From: Pseudomonas lijiangensis
GTDB taxonomy: Bacteria; Pseudomonadota; Gammaproteobacteria; Pseudomonadales; Pseudomonadaceae
Assembly: GCF_018968705.1 (NCBI RefSeq)
Contig: NZ_CP076668.1
Coordinates: 3,049,001-3,113,000 of the forward strand
Direction of reading: 5' to 3'
DNA length: 64,000 nt
Position 1 is the first letter of the stretch, and the number at the start of each line of letters is the position of its first letter. This document shows positions 8,329 to 18,111 of this stretch, one piece after another. Made by a program: the position numbers and the translations under genes. Below the pieces are notes generated by a model. It was not told where the DNA came from and searched no databases. It worked only from the letters and a program-made list of their open reading frames with translations.

Positions 8329-9594
8329 TCAGACCGCGCTGGCTTCGTCGATAGCGCCCTGACCTGCGGCCTCGGCATGCAATGCTCGCCAGGTCGCGGT
8401 TGGGCTGATGCCGTTGAGGTAGTAATTGCCCAGCGCCTGCTCGCGGTAGATCGCCGGGTTGTGGGACGCCAGGGTGCGGGCGTTGCGCCAGTGCCGATCG
8501 AAATTGCGCCCGGTACTGGTGGCCGAGGCACCACCAACTTCAAACAGCAAGGTGCTGGCTTCCAGCACCTGGGCCAGAACGATCTGCTGGGCCTGATAGG
8601 TCTGCACTTCGGCTTCGGTATAAAGCGGCTCGCAAACCTCACCGGTCTGCTCGGCTTCATGCACGCCTTGCAGGCTGTGGCCGATGGCGTTGACCTGTGC
8701 CTGGGCTGCAAAGGCCAGGCTCGACAGGCGACCGATGACCCGCTGCACCAGCGGATCGTCGGCCGGTCGGGACTGGCCGGGAATGCCGAAGGCTCGTGTG
8801 CGGCCCTGCACGAAATCCACGGCATCGGCCAGCACGCCACGTGCGATACCCGCCAGGGTTGCCAGATGCACAGCCTGATAAAAGGCCGTCAGGTAGGACT
8901 CGGCGCGCAGTTCGCCTTTCTTGAAACGACGCAGAATGTGCTCTGCCGGCACCTCAACAGCCGTGAAACGAGTGGTACCGCTACCCGTCAGGCGCTGACC
9001 GAAACCGTCCCAGTCATCCAGCACTTCTACGCCTGGCGCCCCGGTCGGCACCGACAGGCTGACGAAGTCATCGCCGTCATTGGCGATGGCTGCCACCCAG
9101 TCGGCATAAAGCGTGCCGGTGCAGTAATACTTTTGCCCGTCCAGCCGGTAGCCCGCACTGGAGTTTTCAGGGTCCTGCGCCGTCAAGGCCACGGTATTGC
9201 CGGAGCTGTCGCTTCGCTCAGCCATCGCCGCTCCCCACAACTCGCCAGCCGCCACTTTGGCGAACCAGTAAGCCTGGGAAGGAATGTCACGGGACGACAG
9301 CCGTCCTTCGACAAAACCCAGATGTGCCCGCAGGATCTGCGGCAGGTTTGAATCGGCTTCCCCAAGACGCACCAGCCAGTGCAACAGCTGTGGCAGGCTC
9401 GCACCCAGTCCGCCATAGCGGCGCGGTACCCGAAGGGCACCAAAACCGGCTTCTTTCAGCCATGCCACCGGCTCGTGAGCCAACTGACGCTGCTGTTCAC
9501 GCTCCACCGCACCCGCAGCGATGCGCACAATGACCGGGGCAAAACGCGCCTCCAGCTCGGCATCGGTAACCGCTTGTTCAGACTCGTGACTCAT
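8329..9594 (-). CDS. SfnB-like acyl-CoA-dehydrogenase-fold flavoprotein (proximal copy)
   Basis: The protein has 421 residues, counting from the ATG at 9594, which has AAGGAG 5 nt upstream. The longer frame start at 9645 is unlikely because it would overlap the upstream gene. The layout matches the paralogue at 277-1488: FGALRVPRRYGGLGASLPQLL near the N-terminus, a YYCTGTLYADWVAAIA core, and FDRHWRNARTLASHNPAIYR near the C-terminus. It lies between the TonB receptor and the LLM monooxygenase. The two SfnB-like copies at opposite ends of the same operon may handle successive steps or different substrates. The exact reaction is unknown. Confidence 0.86.
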   Translation of the reverse strand: MSHESEQAVTDAELEARFAPVIVRIAAGAVEREQQRQLAHEPVAWLKEAGFGALRVPRRYGGLGASLPQLLHWLVRLGEADSNLPQILRAHLGFVEGRLSSRDIPSQAYWFAKVAAGELWGAAMAERSDSSGNTVALTAQDPENSSAGYRLDGQKYYCTGTLYADWVAAIANDGDDFVSLSVPTGAPGVEVLDDWDGFGQRLTGSGTTRFTAVEVPAEHILRRFKKGELRAESYLTAFYQAVHLATLAGIARGVLADAVDFVQGRTRAFGIPGQSRPADDPLVQRVIGRLSSLAFAAQAQVNAIGHSLQGVHEAEQTGEVCEPLYTEAEVQTYQAQQIVLAQVLEASTLLFEVGGASATSTGRNFDRHWRNARTLASHNPAIYREQALGNYYLNGISPTATWRALHAEAAGQGAIDEASAV

Positions 9595-9625
9595 GGCAAC
9601 TCCTTGTATTCCTGAATGGCGGCGT

Positions 9626-11740
9626 TCAGAACCGGAACGCCACACCGGTGGTTACCGAGAAAGCGTCGCCCGGATAGAAATTCGCCGAGTCCTGGCCGTT
9701 GGCGTTGTAGGCCGTATTGGCGGCAGTGGCGTAGCGCTGGTCAGTGAGGTTGCGCAGGTCGGCAAAGACCTCCCACTTCTTGCTCGGTGCCTGATAACCG
9801 ACCTTGGCTCCCCAGAGCACGTAAGACGGTGCCTGCCAGCTGTTGGCGTAATCGATGTAGTAACTCGATGCTGCCCGCAGATTGAGCGAGGCGTAAAAGC
9901 CGCTTTGCTGGCGGTAGGCAAGCTCGGCCTGATAGACATGACGTGGCAGGCTGGGCAGTTCGTTGTCGCCAAAGGTGTCATCGTGGCGATAGTGGAAATC
10001 GTTGAGGGTGTAGGCCTGCCGCAGGTCCAGAGTGTCACCGTTGTCCCCCGACCAGAGCAGCGCGCTCAAACCGGCCTCGATGCCCTGGTGAATGGTCGGG
10101 CTGGCATTGGACGTGGTTGTGATCTGATCCTGAGTGGCAGTGGCCTGTTGCACCACGACTGTCAGCAGTTCCTTCTGAATCCAGGAGCGATATAGAGTCA
10201 GGCTGCCATCGAAAATCCCCTTGCTGCCGCGAATACCCACTTCGAAAGTAGTCGCCTTCTGCGGCCTGGCATCGAACAGATAAGGGTTGCCGGTGCTACC
10301 CAGTTGCCAGGTCACCGGCGGATCGATACTGCGGCTGACATTGCCGAATACCTGGAAATCCGGCGTCAACTGATAGCGCAGGCCGATACGTGGCGCGATG
10401 TCGTTCTCGGTGTAGGCGACGCTGTCGGGAAAGTCGCTGGTATTGGTGCCCGTGGTGTATTCGATCTCGGCCTTGCGCTTGATACTCGTGAACGAAAGCC
10501 CCGAGGACAGCCACAGGCGATCCGTCAGTTGCAGCTCGTTACCGAAACTCAGCACCGTGTCCCGGGAGCCGGTGTAATTGGTTTCCTGCAGCTTGGCACC
10601 GGTGCTGGCGCTGTGGGATTTGACGTCGGCCAGATAGGCCCGGGTGTTGCTGAAGATGATGCTGCTGTCGCTGGGCAGGCCGAAAAAGCGGTCCCCGGTG
10701 CGGAAATAGCGCAGGGTCAGGTTTATATCCTTGGAGCGCCAGTCCTGCGGCGCAACGGCGTAGCGCCAGCCATTGAGCAAGGGGTAGTTGTTATAGGCCG
10801 CGCCCACTTCGAGCTTGCCGCCATCGTCGAAGGTGTAGGTGGTCTTGTTGGCCAGAAAGGTGGTGCCATCCTTGCGGCGTCCGGTGGGCGCGAGGTTGCT
10901 GCGCGGGTCGTGCTTGAGCTGCTGGCGAGTCAGGGTATTGCCGTTGACAAGGTCCTCTTCCCGGTACTTGAGGAAGAAGCGCGTCTCCAGTTTCGAGCTG
11001 AACACATGCCCGAAGTTGGCAGCCAGGCCACGGGCTTCATTGGCAGCATGATCCTGATAACCGTCACGCTCGTTATGCTGGATATTGATGTAGTAATCAC
11101 TGTCACCCACCACGCCGCCAGTGCTCAGTTGCTGCTTGCGATAACCGTAGCTGCCGACCTCGAAACGGGCGTAATTGCCGGGGTCGGTACGCCCGGTCTT
11201 GCTGACGAAGTTGATCGCACCACCCAGCGAAAGGGCTGCATATTCCGAGGCATTGGCGCCATACAGCACTTCGGTATGGTCAACGCCCTGCATGTCCAGG
11301 AAGTCTTCCTGGGTTCCGCCGGGGCCGGTGATCGGCAAGCCATCGAACAGAAACTTTGTGCCCAGCACATAGCCTTGATAGAACGTGTTCAGGCCTGAAC
11401 CGCGAATGGATATCTTGTTGGCACCACTGCCACTGGTGGCCTGAGCGAACACACCCGGCTGCAGAGCAAGCACATCCTCTGCACTGCCCGCCTTGCCCTG
11501 CTCGATCTGACGGTTGTCTACCACCGCCGTATTGCCCGCCACCTTCTGCAGACGTTTGCGATCCTTCTGCGCCTCACTGGCGGCAGTGCCGGTGACCGTC
11601 ACCTTGCCCAGGGTCGTACTGCCAGACTCATCAGCCGCCTGGGCCAGCGGGCCGAGCAAAGCCAACAGGATCGGCACACTGGCAGAGCTGCTTGTCAGAT
11701 GAGGGAAATAACGTCCGCCTTGTCGCTTGATCGCCTGCAC
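9626..11740 (-). CDS. TonB-dependent outer-membrane receptor (first gene of the sulfur-type operon)
   Basis: The 704-residue protein has a signal peptide ending near AQAADESG and a plug domain (about residues 45-165) with the IRGSG motif. A 22-strand barrel follows, ending in the aromatic-terminal VTTGVAFRF. No N-terminal STN signalling domain is present, so it is a pure importer rather than a transducer. The start is a GTG at 11740 with GGGAGT upstream. It is probably the first gene of the minus-strand operon, ahead of the flavoproteins and ABC importer, which gives a complete route across both membranes. A divergent receptor of identical length (12246-14360) is clearly homologous. The ligand is not identifiable; an iron chelate is an alternative to an organosulfur ester. 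Confidence 0.9.
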   Translation of the reverse strand: MQAIKRQGGRYFPHLTSSSASVPILLALLGPLAQAADESGSTTLGKVTVTGTAASEAQKDRKRLQKVAGNTAVVDNRQIEQGKAGSAEDVLALQPGVFAQATSGSGANKISIRGSGLNTFYQGYVLGTKFLFDGLPITGPGGTQEDFLDMQGVDHTEVLYGANASEYAALSLGGAINFVSKTGRTDPGNYARFEVGSYGYRKQQLSTGGVVGDSDYYINIQHNERDGYQDHAANEARGLAANFGHVFSSKLETRFFLKYREEDLVNGNTLTRQQLKHDPRSNLAPTGRRKDGTTFLANKTTYTFDDGGKLEVGAAYNNYPLLNGWRYAVAPQDWRSKDINLTLRYFRTGDRFFGLPSDSSIIFSNTRAYLADVKSHSASTGAKLQETNYTGSRDTVLSFGNELQLTDRLWLSSGLSFTSIKRKAEIEYTTGTNTSDFPDSVAYTENDIAPRIGLRYQLTPDFQVFGNVSRSIDPPVTWQLGSTGNPYLFDARPQKATTFEVGIRGSKGIFDGSLTLYRSWIQKELLTVVVQQATATQDQITTTSNASPTIHQGIEAGLSALLWSGDNGDTLDLRQAYTLNDFHYRHDDTFGDNELPSLPRHVYQAELAYRQQSGFYASLNLRAASSYYIDYANSWQAPSYVLWGAKVGYQAPSKKWEVFADLRNLTDQRYATAANTAYNANGQDSANFYPGDAFSVTTGVAFRF

Positions 11741-12245
11741 TGCAAGTACTCCCTGATGACAACGGATATCCAGACAGCCACTAACTGACCGAATCCGAAT
11801 AACGCATTAAAGTTATGGAAGTTCATATTGCAGATGTCGTGCCAGCGAGTTTTATTGGCTTTTATCGCTATAAACACTTCTGAAAAGTTGAGCAGCCGTA
11901 CAAACTGACCAATTGATGTTGCGCGGCAAACAGTTGCGCGGTTCTGAGGTATTAAAAATCAGCCAAGCTCTCTGAATCAGCACATCTGGAGCAGAATCCC
12001 TCTCTAAAAAAGCGCCGTTCATATATTTCGGCAACAAGTAATATGCATATAACCACCACTGTTCCCCCTGCAACACTCCACCAACAAACTTTACGCTTTC
12101 CAATCACCTGCCCGATAAAACTTGCCACCACATTCAAACTTTACGGGCATCTAACAACTGGCACAGAAACTGCTCACCCCCATGACTGGCCTGACTATGC
12201 CCATAGAACGCCGATACCTTCAGTGACGAACTTGGGAGACATACA
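11741..12245. promoter_or_regulatory. Divergent promoter region between two TonB receptor genes
   Basis: This 505-bp gap is visibly AT-richer than its flanks. It must contain the promoters of both receptor genes because they start at its two ends. Small open frames inside it (for example 11852-12103 minus) have no recognisable motifs or convincing ribosome sites. I could not identify a specific operator. Confidence 0.5.
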
Positions 12246-14360
12246 TTGCACGCCATACAACAGGACCGATTGCGCCTGGCCATCCGCCACGCCTCTTTCA
12301 CGATGGGGCTGGGATGCGCCCTGCTGACCCCGGCCATGACCTATGCCGCGGACTCGACACTGGGTACCGTCACCGTCCAGGGAACCCGACAGTCTGAAAC
12401 CGAGAACGCCAGAAGCCAGCTGGCCGAAGTGCCTGGCGGCACCAGCGTGGTGGACAGCGAAGAAGTTGCACGGGGCCGTACCGCCAACCTGCAGGATACC
12501 CTCGGCTACCAGCCCGGCGTGTTCGTACAGTCCACTGGCGGGAACGATGCGGCAAAGATTTCCATCCGGGGCTCAGGCGCCAACACCTCGCCCGGTTACT
12601 TTCGAGAAGGCATCAAGTTCCTGTTCGACGGCCTGCCGATCACAGGCCCTGGCGGTACACCCTATGAGTTTCTCAATGCCTCGGGCGTGAACTACACCGA
12701 AATCCTGCGTGGAGCCAACGCCTTTCAGTACGGCGCATTGACCCTGGGTGGCGCGGTGAACTTCGTCAACCACAGCGGCTATACCGCACCGGGCCTGCGT
12801 TTGCGTGCCGAGGCCGGCAGTTACGGCTACCAGAAGCAGGCGCTGAGTGTCGGTGGCGTTGAGGGTCCGCTGGACTACTACCTGAACGTCGACAACTACC
12901 GCAATGAAGGCTATCGCGATTACAGCCTGTCCAAGAGTTCGGGCGTGGTCGCCAACCTGGGTTATCGCTTCAGTTCCAAACTGGAAACCCGCCTGATGCT
13001 GCGCTACCGCGACGAGTTTCATGACGATCCAAGCGCCACCACCCTGGATGCAATCAAGCGCAATCCGCGACATGCCAGCGCCACGGCCGAGTCCAGTGGT
13101 GCAGGCAGTCGTCGACCGGGCAGCCTCTGGCTGGGCAGCAAAACTATCTACACCTTCGACGACGATGCGCGCCTGACCCTGGGCTTCGCCTATCACGACT
13201 ATGCCCACAACAATAATCCGAACAGCCCGAGCAACCCCAGTTACTGGGACTGGCATGATCTGAATCTGCTCGCAGGCTACGAACGCATCGACAACTGGTT
13301 TGGCCATGAAAGCCGCAGCTCCATTGCCTTTACCTCCACTCAGCATCTGCGCGGCGAGGTCAATTCGGCGACAGCCTCCAAGGTCCCGCTCAAGCAGGTC
13401 AACTACAAGGACTCCGCCGACCGGGTTATCTCCCTGGGAAATGACTTCAACCTGATCGATCGCCTGTGGCTCACCAGCGGCGTGTCGTTCATCAATGTTC
13501 AGCGCAAGATCAACGTCGATCAGGCGGTCAATCCCAACACCACCACCTTCGCCACCCACGAAGACTACGACAACTGGAGCATCGCCCCGCGTATCGGCCT
13601 GCGTTACGAACTCAACCCGCAACTGCAAGTGTTCGCCAACTTCAGCCGCTCCATCGATCCACCGGCTTCCTGGGAGTATTCAGGCTCTGGTCCGACCACG
13701 CCCTACATTCGCCCGCTCGTGGAGCAGAAGGCCAATACCTTCGAGGTAGGTATCAAAGGCTCGTCCGGGATCTTCGACGGCAGCCTGGCGCTGTATCGCT
13801 CATGGATTCACGACGAGTTGTTGAACGTGCAGTTCATTGCTGCCACCTCAACCTCCGCTGCTGTAACCGGGGCCTTCAATGCCTCGCCCACCATTCACCA
13901 GGGCGTGGAAGCCGGCTTGAACACCCGCCTCTGGGAAAACCCTCAGGGCGACCAGTTACGCTGGCGTCAGGTGTACACCTGGAACGACTTCCATTACCGC
14001 GACGACGAAACGTTCGGCGACAACCAGTTGCCCGGCATTCCCAGCCACGTCTATCAGGGCGAGTTGCAGTATCGGCATCACGGCGGCGTCTATACCGGCG
14101 TAAACGTGCAATCGGCGTCCCGCACCGCAGTGGATTACGCCAATACCTTCTACGCGCCGTCGTACACCATCTGGGGAGCCAACATCGGCTACGAAGCCCC
14201 CAAAGGCGACTGGAAGGTTTCGCTGGACCTCAAGAACCTGGCGAACAAGGCTTATGTCTCGGCAGTCACCCCGCAGTACAACGCAGCCGGTGCTGATACG
14301 GCGTCGCTGTATCCGGGTGACGGGATCGGGGCTTATGTTGGGTTTGAAGTGAGGTACTAG
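12246..14360 (+). CDS. TonB-dependent outer-membrane receptor (divergent paralogue)
   Basis: The 704-residue protein has a signal peptide (cleavage near TYAADSTLG), a plug with SIRGSGANTSPGYFREGIKF and a long barrel ending in IGAYVGFEVRY. It is homologous along its length to the receptor at 9626-11740, with shared stretches such as FDGLPITGPGGT and YKKWEVFADL-type barrel ends, so the pair probably arose by duplication. Translation appears to begin at a TTG (12246) with GGGAGA 7 nt upstream; no better ATG exists. No signalling extension is present. It is transcribed alone and followed by a strong palindrome at 14375-14464. Confidence 0.9.
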   Translation: MHAIQQDRLRLAIRHASFTMGLGCALLTPAMTYAADSTLGTVTVQGTRQSETENARSQLAEVPGGTSVVDSEEVARGRTANLQDTLGYQPGVFVQSTGGNDAAKISIRGSGANTSPGYFREGIKFLFDGLPITGPGGTPYEFLNASGVNYTEILRGANAFQYGALTLGGAVNFVNHSGYTAPGLRLRAEAGSYGYQKQALSVGGVEGPLDYYLNVDNYRNEGYRDYSLSKSSGVVANLGYRFSSKLETRLMLRYRDEFHDDPSATTLDAIKRNPRHASATAESSGAGSRRPGSLWLGSKTIYTFDDDARLTLGFAYHDYAHNNNPNSPSNPSYWDWHDLNLLAGYERIDNWFGHESRSSIAFTSTQHLRGEVNSATASKVPLKQVNYKDSADRVISLGNDFNLIDRLWLTSGVSFINVQRKINVDQAVNPNTTTFATHEDYDNWSIAPRIGLRYELNPQLQVFANFSRSIDPPASWEYSGSGPTTPYIRPLVEQKANTFEVGIKGSSGIFDGSLALYRSWIHDELLNVQFIAATSTSAAVTGAFNASPTIHQGVEAGLNTRLWENPQGDQLRWRQVYTWNDFHYRDDETFGDNQLPGIPSHVYQGELQYRHHGGVYTGVNVQSASRTAVDYANTFYAPSYTIWGANIGYEAPKGDWKVSLDLKNLANKAYVSAVTPQYNAAGADTASLYPGDGIGAYVGFEVRY

Positions 14361-14374
14361 GACTGATGCTACAT

Positions 14375-14464
14375 GTAGGACCGGATTCATCCGGGAAGAG
14401 GCCTCTATATCCGCCGCATCTGCGTGATCAGAAAGAATGCCTTCCCGGATGAATCCGGTCCTAC
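14375..14464. repeat. Perfect 24-bp inverted repeat (REP-type) after the TonB receptor
   Basis: The arms 14375-14398 and 14441-14464 are exact reverse complements. Each contains the core ACCGGATTCATCCGGGAAG, with a 42-nt central segment. It starts 14 nt after the receptor stop. The core resembles the GCGGATTCATCCGCG arm at 41486-41505, so this is another family of the same class of intergenic palindrome. Confidence 0.8.
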
Positions 14465-14588
14465 AGTACGGCGTGAAACGCAGCTCACGACCAGTACGGT
14501 TCTATCCTTAGCGCCACAAAGTCTAATTTTCCAGACCGATCTGCCAGTACAGTCGATACCGATCATAGACGCATTTTTAAGGACGATC

Positions 14589-15413
14589 ATGAACACCAGG
14601 ATTCTTGCTTCAGGCTTTGCCACCCTTCTCGCCTCATCCTTCAGCCAGGCGGCTGCACCCGATACCTCGATCAGCGATGCGCAATACAAGACCGTGCTGG
14701 AAGGCTCATGGCGAGCCGAACAACACAGTGTGCGCGACAGCCATCGTCACCCTCGGGAAACCTTGAAATTCTTCGGCTTGCAGAACAACCAGACCGTGAT
14801 CGAAATAACCCCCGGTGGTGGCTGGTACAGCGAGATTCTGGCGCCCTTGCTGAAGGATCACGGCCACTACATTGCAGCCCTGCAAGCGCCATCCTCAGGT
14901 GACTATTACAAGAAAGCCGCCGACAGCCTGAAGCAGAAATTCAAGGCCGATCCGGAGCGTTACGGTAAAGCAGAGTTCATCGAGTTCGATCCCAAGACCC
15001 CGGTCTTCGGCAAACCCGCCTCGGCCGATCGGGTCCTGACATTTCGCAACGTGCATAACTGGGTGCTTGCCGATGATGCACCGCAGACATTTTCAGCCTT
15101 CTTCAAGGTACTGAAACCGGGCGGAGTACTGGGCGTGGTCGACCACCGCGCCAAAGACGGCAGCAGCCTGGAAAACATCAAGACAAGCGGCTACCTGCCC
15201 ACCGATTACGTGGTCAAGCTCGCGACCGATGCAGGCTTCAAACTGGAAGCGCAAAGCGAGATCAACGCCAACCCGAAAGACACCAAGGATTACCCTGCGG
15301 GCGTCTGGACACTTCCGCCGGCGTTGAAGCTAGGTGAGCAGGACAAGGCCAGGTATGTAGCGATTGGCGAGTCGGACAGGTTTACGTTGAGGTTTGTTAA
15401 GCCGGTGAAGTAG
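14589..15413 (+). CDS. Secreted class-I SAM-methyltransferase-like protein
   Basis: The protein has 274 residues, counting from the ATG at 14589, which follows AAGGA. A clean Sec signal (MNTRILASGFATLLASSFSQAAA) means the product is probably periplasmic. The mature part has a Rossmann methyltransferase fold. Motif I is VIEITPGGGWYSEILAPLL, in place of the usual E/DxGxGxG. A later strand reads VLTFRNVHNWV, then FKVLKPGGVLGVVDHR, the usual post-motif III region. A SAM enzyme in the periplasm is biochemically puzzling because SAM is cytosolic. Similar exported proteins are nonetheless widespread in proteobacteria and are annotated only as methyltransferases. Function is unknown. It is monocistronic, next to the RADAR genes but codon-wise like the core genome. 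Confidence 0.85.
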   Translation: MNTRILASGFATLLASSFSQAAAPDTSISDAQYKTVLEGSWRAEQHSVRDSHRHPRETLKFFGLQNNQTVIEITPGGGWYSEILAPLLKDHGHYIAALQAPSSGDYYKKAADSLKQKFKADPERYGKAEFIEFDPKTPVFGKPASADRVLTFRNVHNWVLADDAPQTFSAFFKVLKPGGVLGVVDHRAKDGSSLENIKTSGYLPTDYVVKLATDAGFKLEAQSEINANPKDTKDYPAGVWTLPPALKLGEQDKARYVAIGESDRFTLRFVKPVK

Positions 15414-15480
15414 GCACTGTGCCATCCATCATCCCCATGTGCAGTGCCGTGGCACAAGAAACTGCTCATGGGGTTTGGCC

Positions 15481-18111
15481 TTAAAAACGATAACGCTTGG
15501 CATCAGTACACAACCGCTCGATCAATGCCTGTGCGTGGGAAGGATCCAGCCCTTTGGTGCGCACCTGCAACATCCTCAGCAAGTGTGCATATTCCTGACG
15601 CACGCCGGTAGCGAAAATACCAGGGTTGTCGGATCCAACAACCACAGCAACAGAGCTTTGCATCGGATGCTTGCCTAACCCCAGCCAGTTCCTTGCATGA
15701 TGATCGTCGTAGCCCTCATGAATGCTGATACGCACATTACTGCTGGGCAACGTCTCAATGGCTATGGTGCATTCTGCGAGTCGTTTGAGCACCGCCTGCT
15801 GCAGAGCGCGTAATACCTTGGGACTAAGAACATCACTCTCCCTCGAAATCACAATGTCTTCCCGGCAGCGCTTCAACTGTCCGGTTTCTACACCCACCCC
15901 ATGCCTTCTCAGGAATTGGGTATGTGCCATGGGATGTCGCTCAGCGGCTTCAGCATAGCGTTTAGCTTCTTCACGCCGATTCGGGTCAACATCGTTGATA
16001 TGATCCTCCCTCGCTAAAGGATCCAGAGAACGTAATTTCCAGGCGGCTGCCAGTACATCCGGTGTAATTGTGGGGTTCTGCCAGATTCTCATGGCCAGGG
16101 AACGGATCTCTGCCTCTATCAGCGGCAGGCTATCCGTATGGACCCGAGCATGTAACAGGGTGTCCCAGGCAAATACCAGGTCATCAAGGCGCTCCTCTAT
16201 CGGCAACACCACATAACCTTGAACTGAATCCCACCACTTCTTCGGACTTACCCCAGCGGCAGTGCCGTGTCCGATCCGGCAGCCAGCGTCCAGGCCGAGA
16301 TACAACACCGTTTCACCAATGGCTCGTAAACCAGAGGCCAGATGCGCGTAGTCCTCTCCTACGTGATAAGTGAAACGCCGGATACCTGCCGTGCGCATCC
16401 GGCGGAACACGGGAGCAAACACTTCTGGTCCCGCATGCCGTTCATTGCTGGCAGCATCGATCCCCCGGATCAGGCTGTCGAGCCCGCGGGTCCGCTGTAG
16501 CAAAGCCACAAGCGCCCGGGCGTTCTGATCAGTTTCTCGACGCACCCGAACATCACGGCATAGAGGACGCACTCCTTTATCAGAGAAGAAGGCATCACGC
16601 TCGCTGGGTTTGGTCGTTTTAATGAAATGCGGCACCAGTCCCAAACGCAGGCGACGTAAAGACTTGGGGGCATTGGCATGGCCTTTTTCCAAATTTTGCA
16701 CTTGCGCCAGTAACTCCGACAAAGAGCAGTAAGGGTCAGGTTTGGACAGAGACTTACCACTCACGTCCTCGCCTAGAAACTGCAAATAACCACGAAGGAT
16801 TTTCCCGATAAGTGCTGCGGTCTTGTCAGGATGATCTTTAGGGGCAAAGCGGCCCTCGAGAAAATCCATCGTTTGCTGATGACCGCGCTCAAGCTGACGA
16901 AAGCGCTCGGCATAGTCCTTCTCGGTTGCTTCTCGCAACTCGTTATGGGTGATGTACTGAAACTGATCGAAGCCTTTATGTTGCTCCTGTTGCACCAGCA
17001 ACCGGCAAAACTGAGATCGAACAAGTGCGTAATGCCAAAAGGCACACCCCAGACTTTCTGGCAGGGTATGGCGATTGAAGCCCGTCAGCAGAGTGACTAG
17101 CTGCCATGCCTCAATCACTATGTCACTCAACCGCCCATTAGAATTTGGCAGACACTGCTCGCGAGCATTTCGCAAAGCGGTGACCGCTGACTCATCCATA
17201 GCTTGAGCCAGTCGAGCTTTCGGCCCTTCCGTTGCACGACGCAATAACAGAGCCTTGAGCGCAATTGCATCCTCTACACGTCGCATCAGCATGGCTGGTT
17301 TAAGTTCTGGATCTTCCTGACGTAACAGGCGATCCACACCATTACCGATTTCTACATGCAGCCCATATTCACGCTCGAGTATTTTATGGCTCAGGCCGCC
17401 CACCACACTTGCCGGCCTGGCGAGGGCATCGCACCACACCTTTTCAGCTTCGGTAGTGCCATTAAGATGCAAGTGGGTTTCATCCAGCCCCTGGGTGCGG
17501 CAAAGGTGGTCGAGAAACGGATCGTCATCCACAGGCAACGTTGAATCGCACAGCCAACGCTGCAAACGCTCCAATGCTTCCTTCTGCTCCCGATAGTCCA
17601 ATGGCTCACCAGCAGACCAGTTCAAACGCTTGGCCATCCAGGCAGAAGTGATCAGCAGAGGTGGCACGACAAGAATAAGTGACTGCCAAGGCTCAAACAG
17701 CCGTGTGCGGACACGGATGGAACCATCGTTGCCTTCACATAAAAATATGTCGGCAAGTCGATTGAGCAAAACGGGTAACTGAGTGTGCGGAAGATCCTCT
17801 ACAGACAGATCGTTCACGGTTTTTGACAAGCGTTTTTCCAGTACATCATCGGTCATCAGAGGATGCAGGCGATTCATTTGCATGAAGCGACCTTGCTTGA
17901 AGCTTTTTGACCAAGACTCCCTCAGTACCTTGCTGAAACCGTCTTCATAGAGACTGACCAGTGAGGCACCATTGCTGTCACGGACCGTGCTTTCCATTAA
18001 TCGTAATAAATCGATATTGAGAAAGACGGATCGGGCATAGGTCACTACTTCCCAGGCTTGGAAGTGCTCTGCTTCTGTGGAAAGACAGAGGCTTGAGTTA
18101 CTTGGCTGCAT
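15481..18111 (-). CDS. rdrB: RdrB, adenosine deaminase of a RADAR antiphage system
   Basis: The 876-residue protein has the four metal/catalytic signatures of the adenosine deaminase superfamily spread over a much longer chain than a housekeeping deaminase (about 330 aa). They are HLHLNGT (H213, H215), HVGED (H583, E586), RIGHGTAAG (H615) and GSDNPGIF (D828). The large insertion between the first and second motifs is what distinguishes RADAR RdrB. In characterised RADAR systems RdrB assembles into a large shell and deaminates adenosine or ATP to inosine or ITP after phage infection, with RdrA. The start overlaps the end of rdrA by 14 nt, so the two are translationally coupled. All zinc ligands are intact, so the enzyme looks functional. 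No housekeeping alternative fits this length and partner. Confidence 0.88.
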   Translation of the reverse strand: MQPSNSSLCLSTEAEHFQAWEVVTYARSVFLNIDLLRLMESTVRDSNGASLVSLYEDGFSKVLRESWSKSFKQGRFMQMNRLHPLMTDDVLEKRLSKTVNDLSVEDLPHTQLPVLLNRLADIFLCEGNDGSIRVRTRLFEPWQSLILVVPPLLITSAWMAKRLNWSAGEPLDYREQKEALERLQRWLCDSTLPVDDDPFLDHLCRTQGLDETHLHLNGTTEAEKVWCDALARPASVVGGLSHKILEREYGLHVEIGNGVDRLLRQEDPELKPAMLMRRVEDAIALKALLLRRATEGPKARLAQAMDESAVTALRNAREQCLPNSNGRLSDIVIEAWQLVTLLTGFNRHTLPESLGCAFWHYALVRSQFCRLLVQQEQHKGFDQFQYITHNELREATEKDYAERFRQLERGHQQTMDFLEGRFAPKDHPDKTAALIGKILRGYLQFLGEDVSGKSLSKPDPYCSLSELLAQVQNLEKGHANAPKSLRRLRLGLVPHFIKTTKPSERDAFFSDKGVRPLCRDVRVRRETDQNARALVALLQRTRGLDSLIRGIDAASNERHAGPEVFAPVFRRMRTAGIRRFTYHVGEDYAHLASGLRAIGETVLYLGLDAGCRIGHGTAAGVSPKKWWDSVQGYVVLPIEERLDDLVFAWDTLLHARVHTDSLPLIEAEIRSLAMRIWQNPTITPDVLAAAWKLRSLDPLAREDHINDVDPNRREEAKRYAEAAERHPMAHTQFLRRHGVGVETGQLKRCREDIVISRESDVLSPKVLRALQQAVLKRLAECTIAIETLPSSNVRISIHEGYDDHHARNWLGLGKHPMQSSVAVVVGSDNPGIFATGVRQEYAHLLRMLQVRTKGLDPSHAQALIERLCTDAKRYRF

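Noticed and set aside
7336..9351. 671-codon plus-strand frame opposite the LLM and SfnB genes
   Set aside because: The opposite strand encodes two recognisable flavoproteins with good ribosome sites. The plus-strand product has no motif.
11852..12137. Small minus-strand frames in the gap between TonB receptors
   Set aside because: There are no conserved features, the codon use is AT-rich with no clear ribosome site, and the location is a necessary promoter region.
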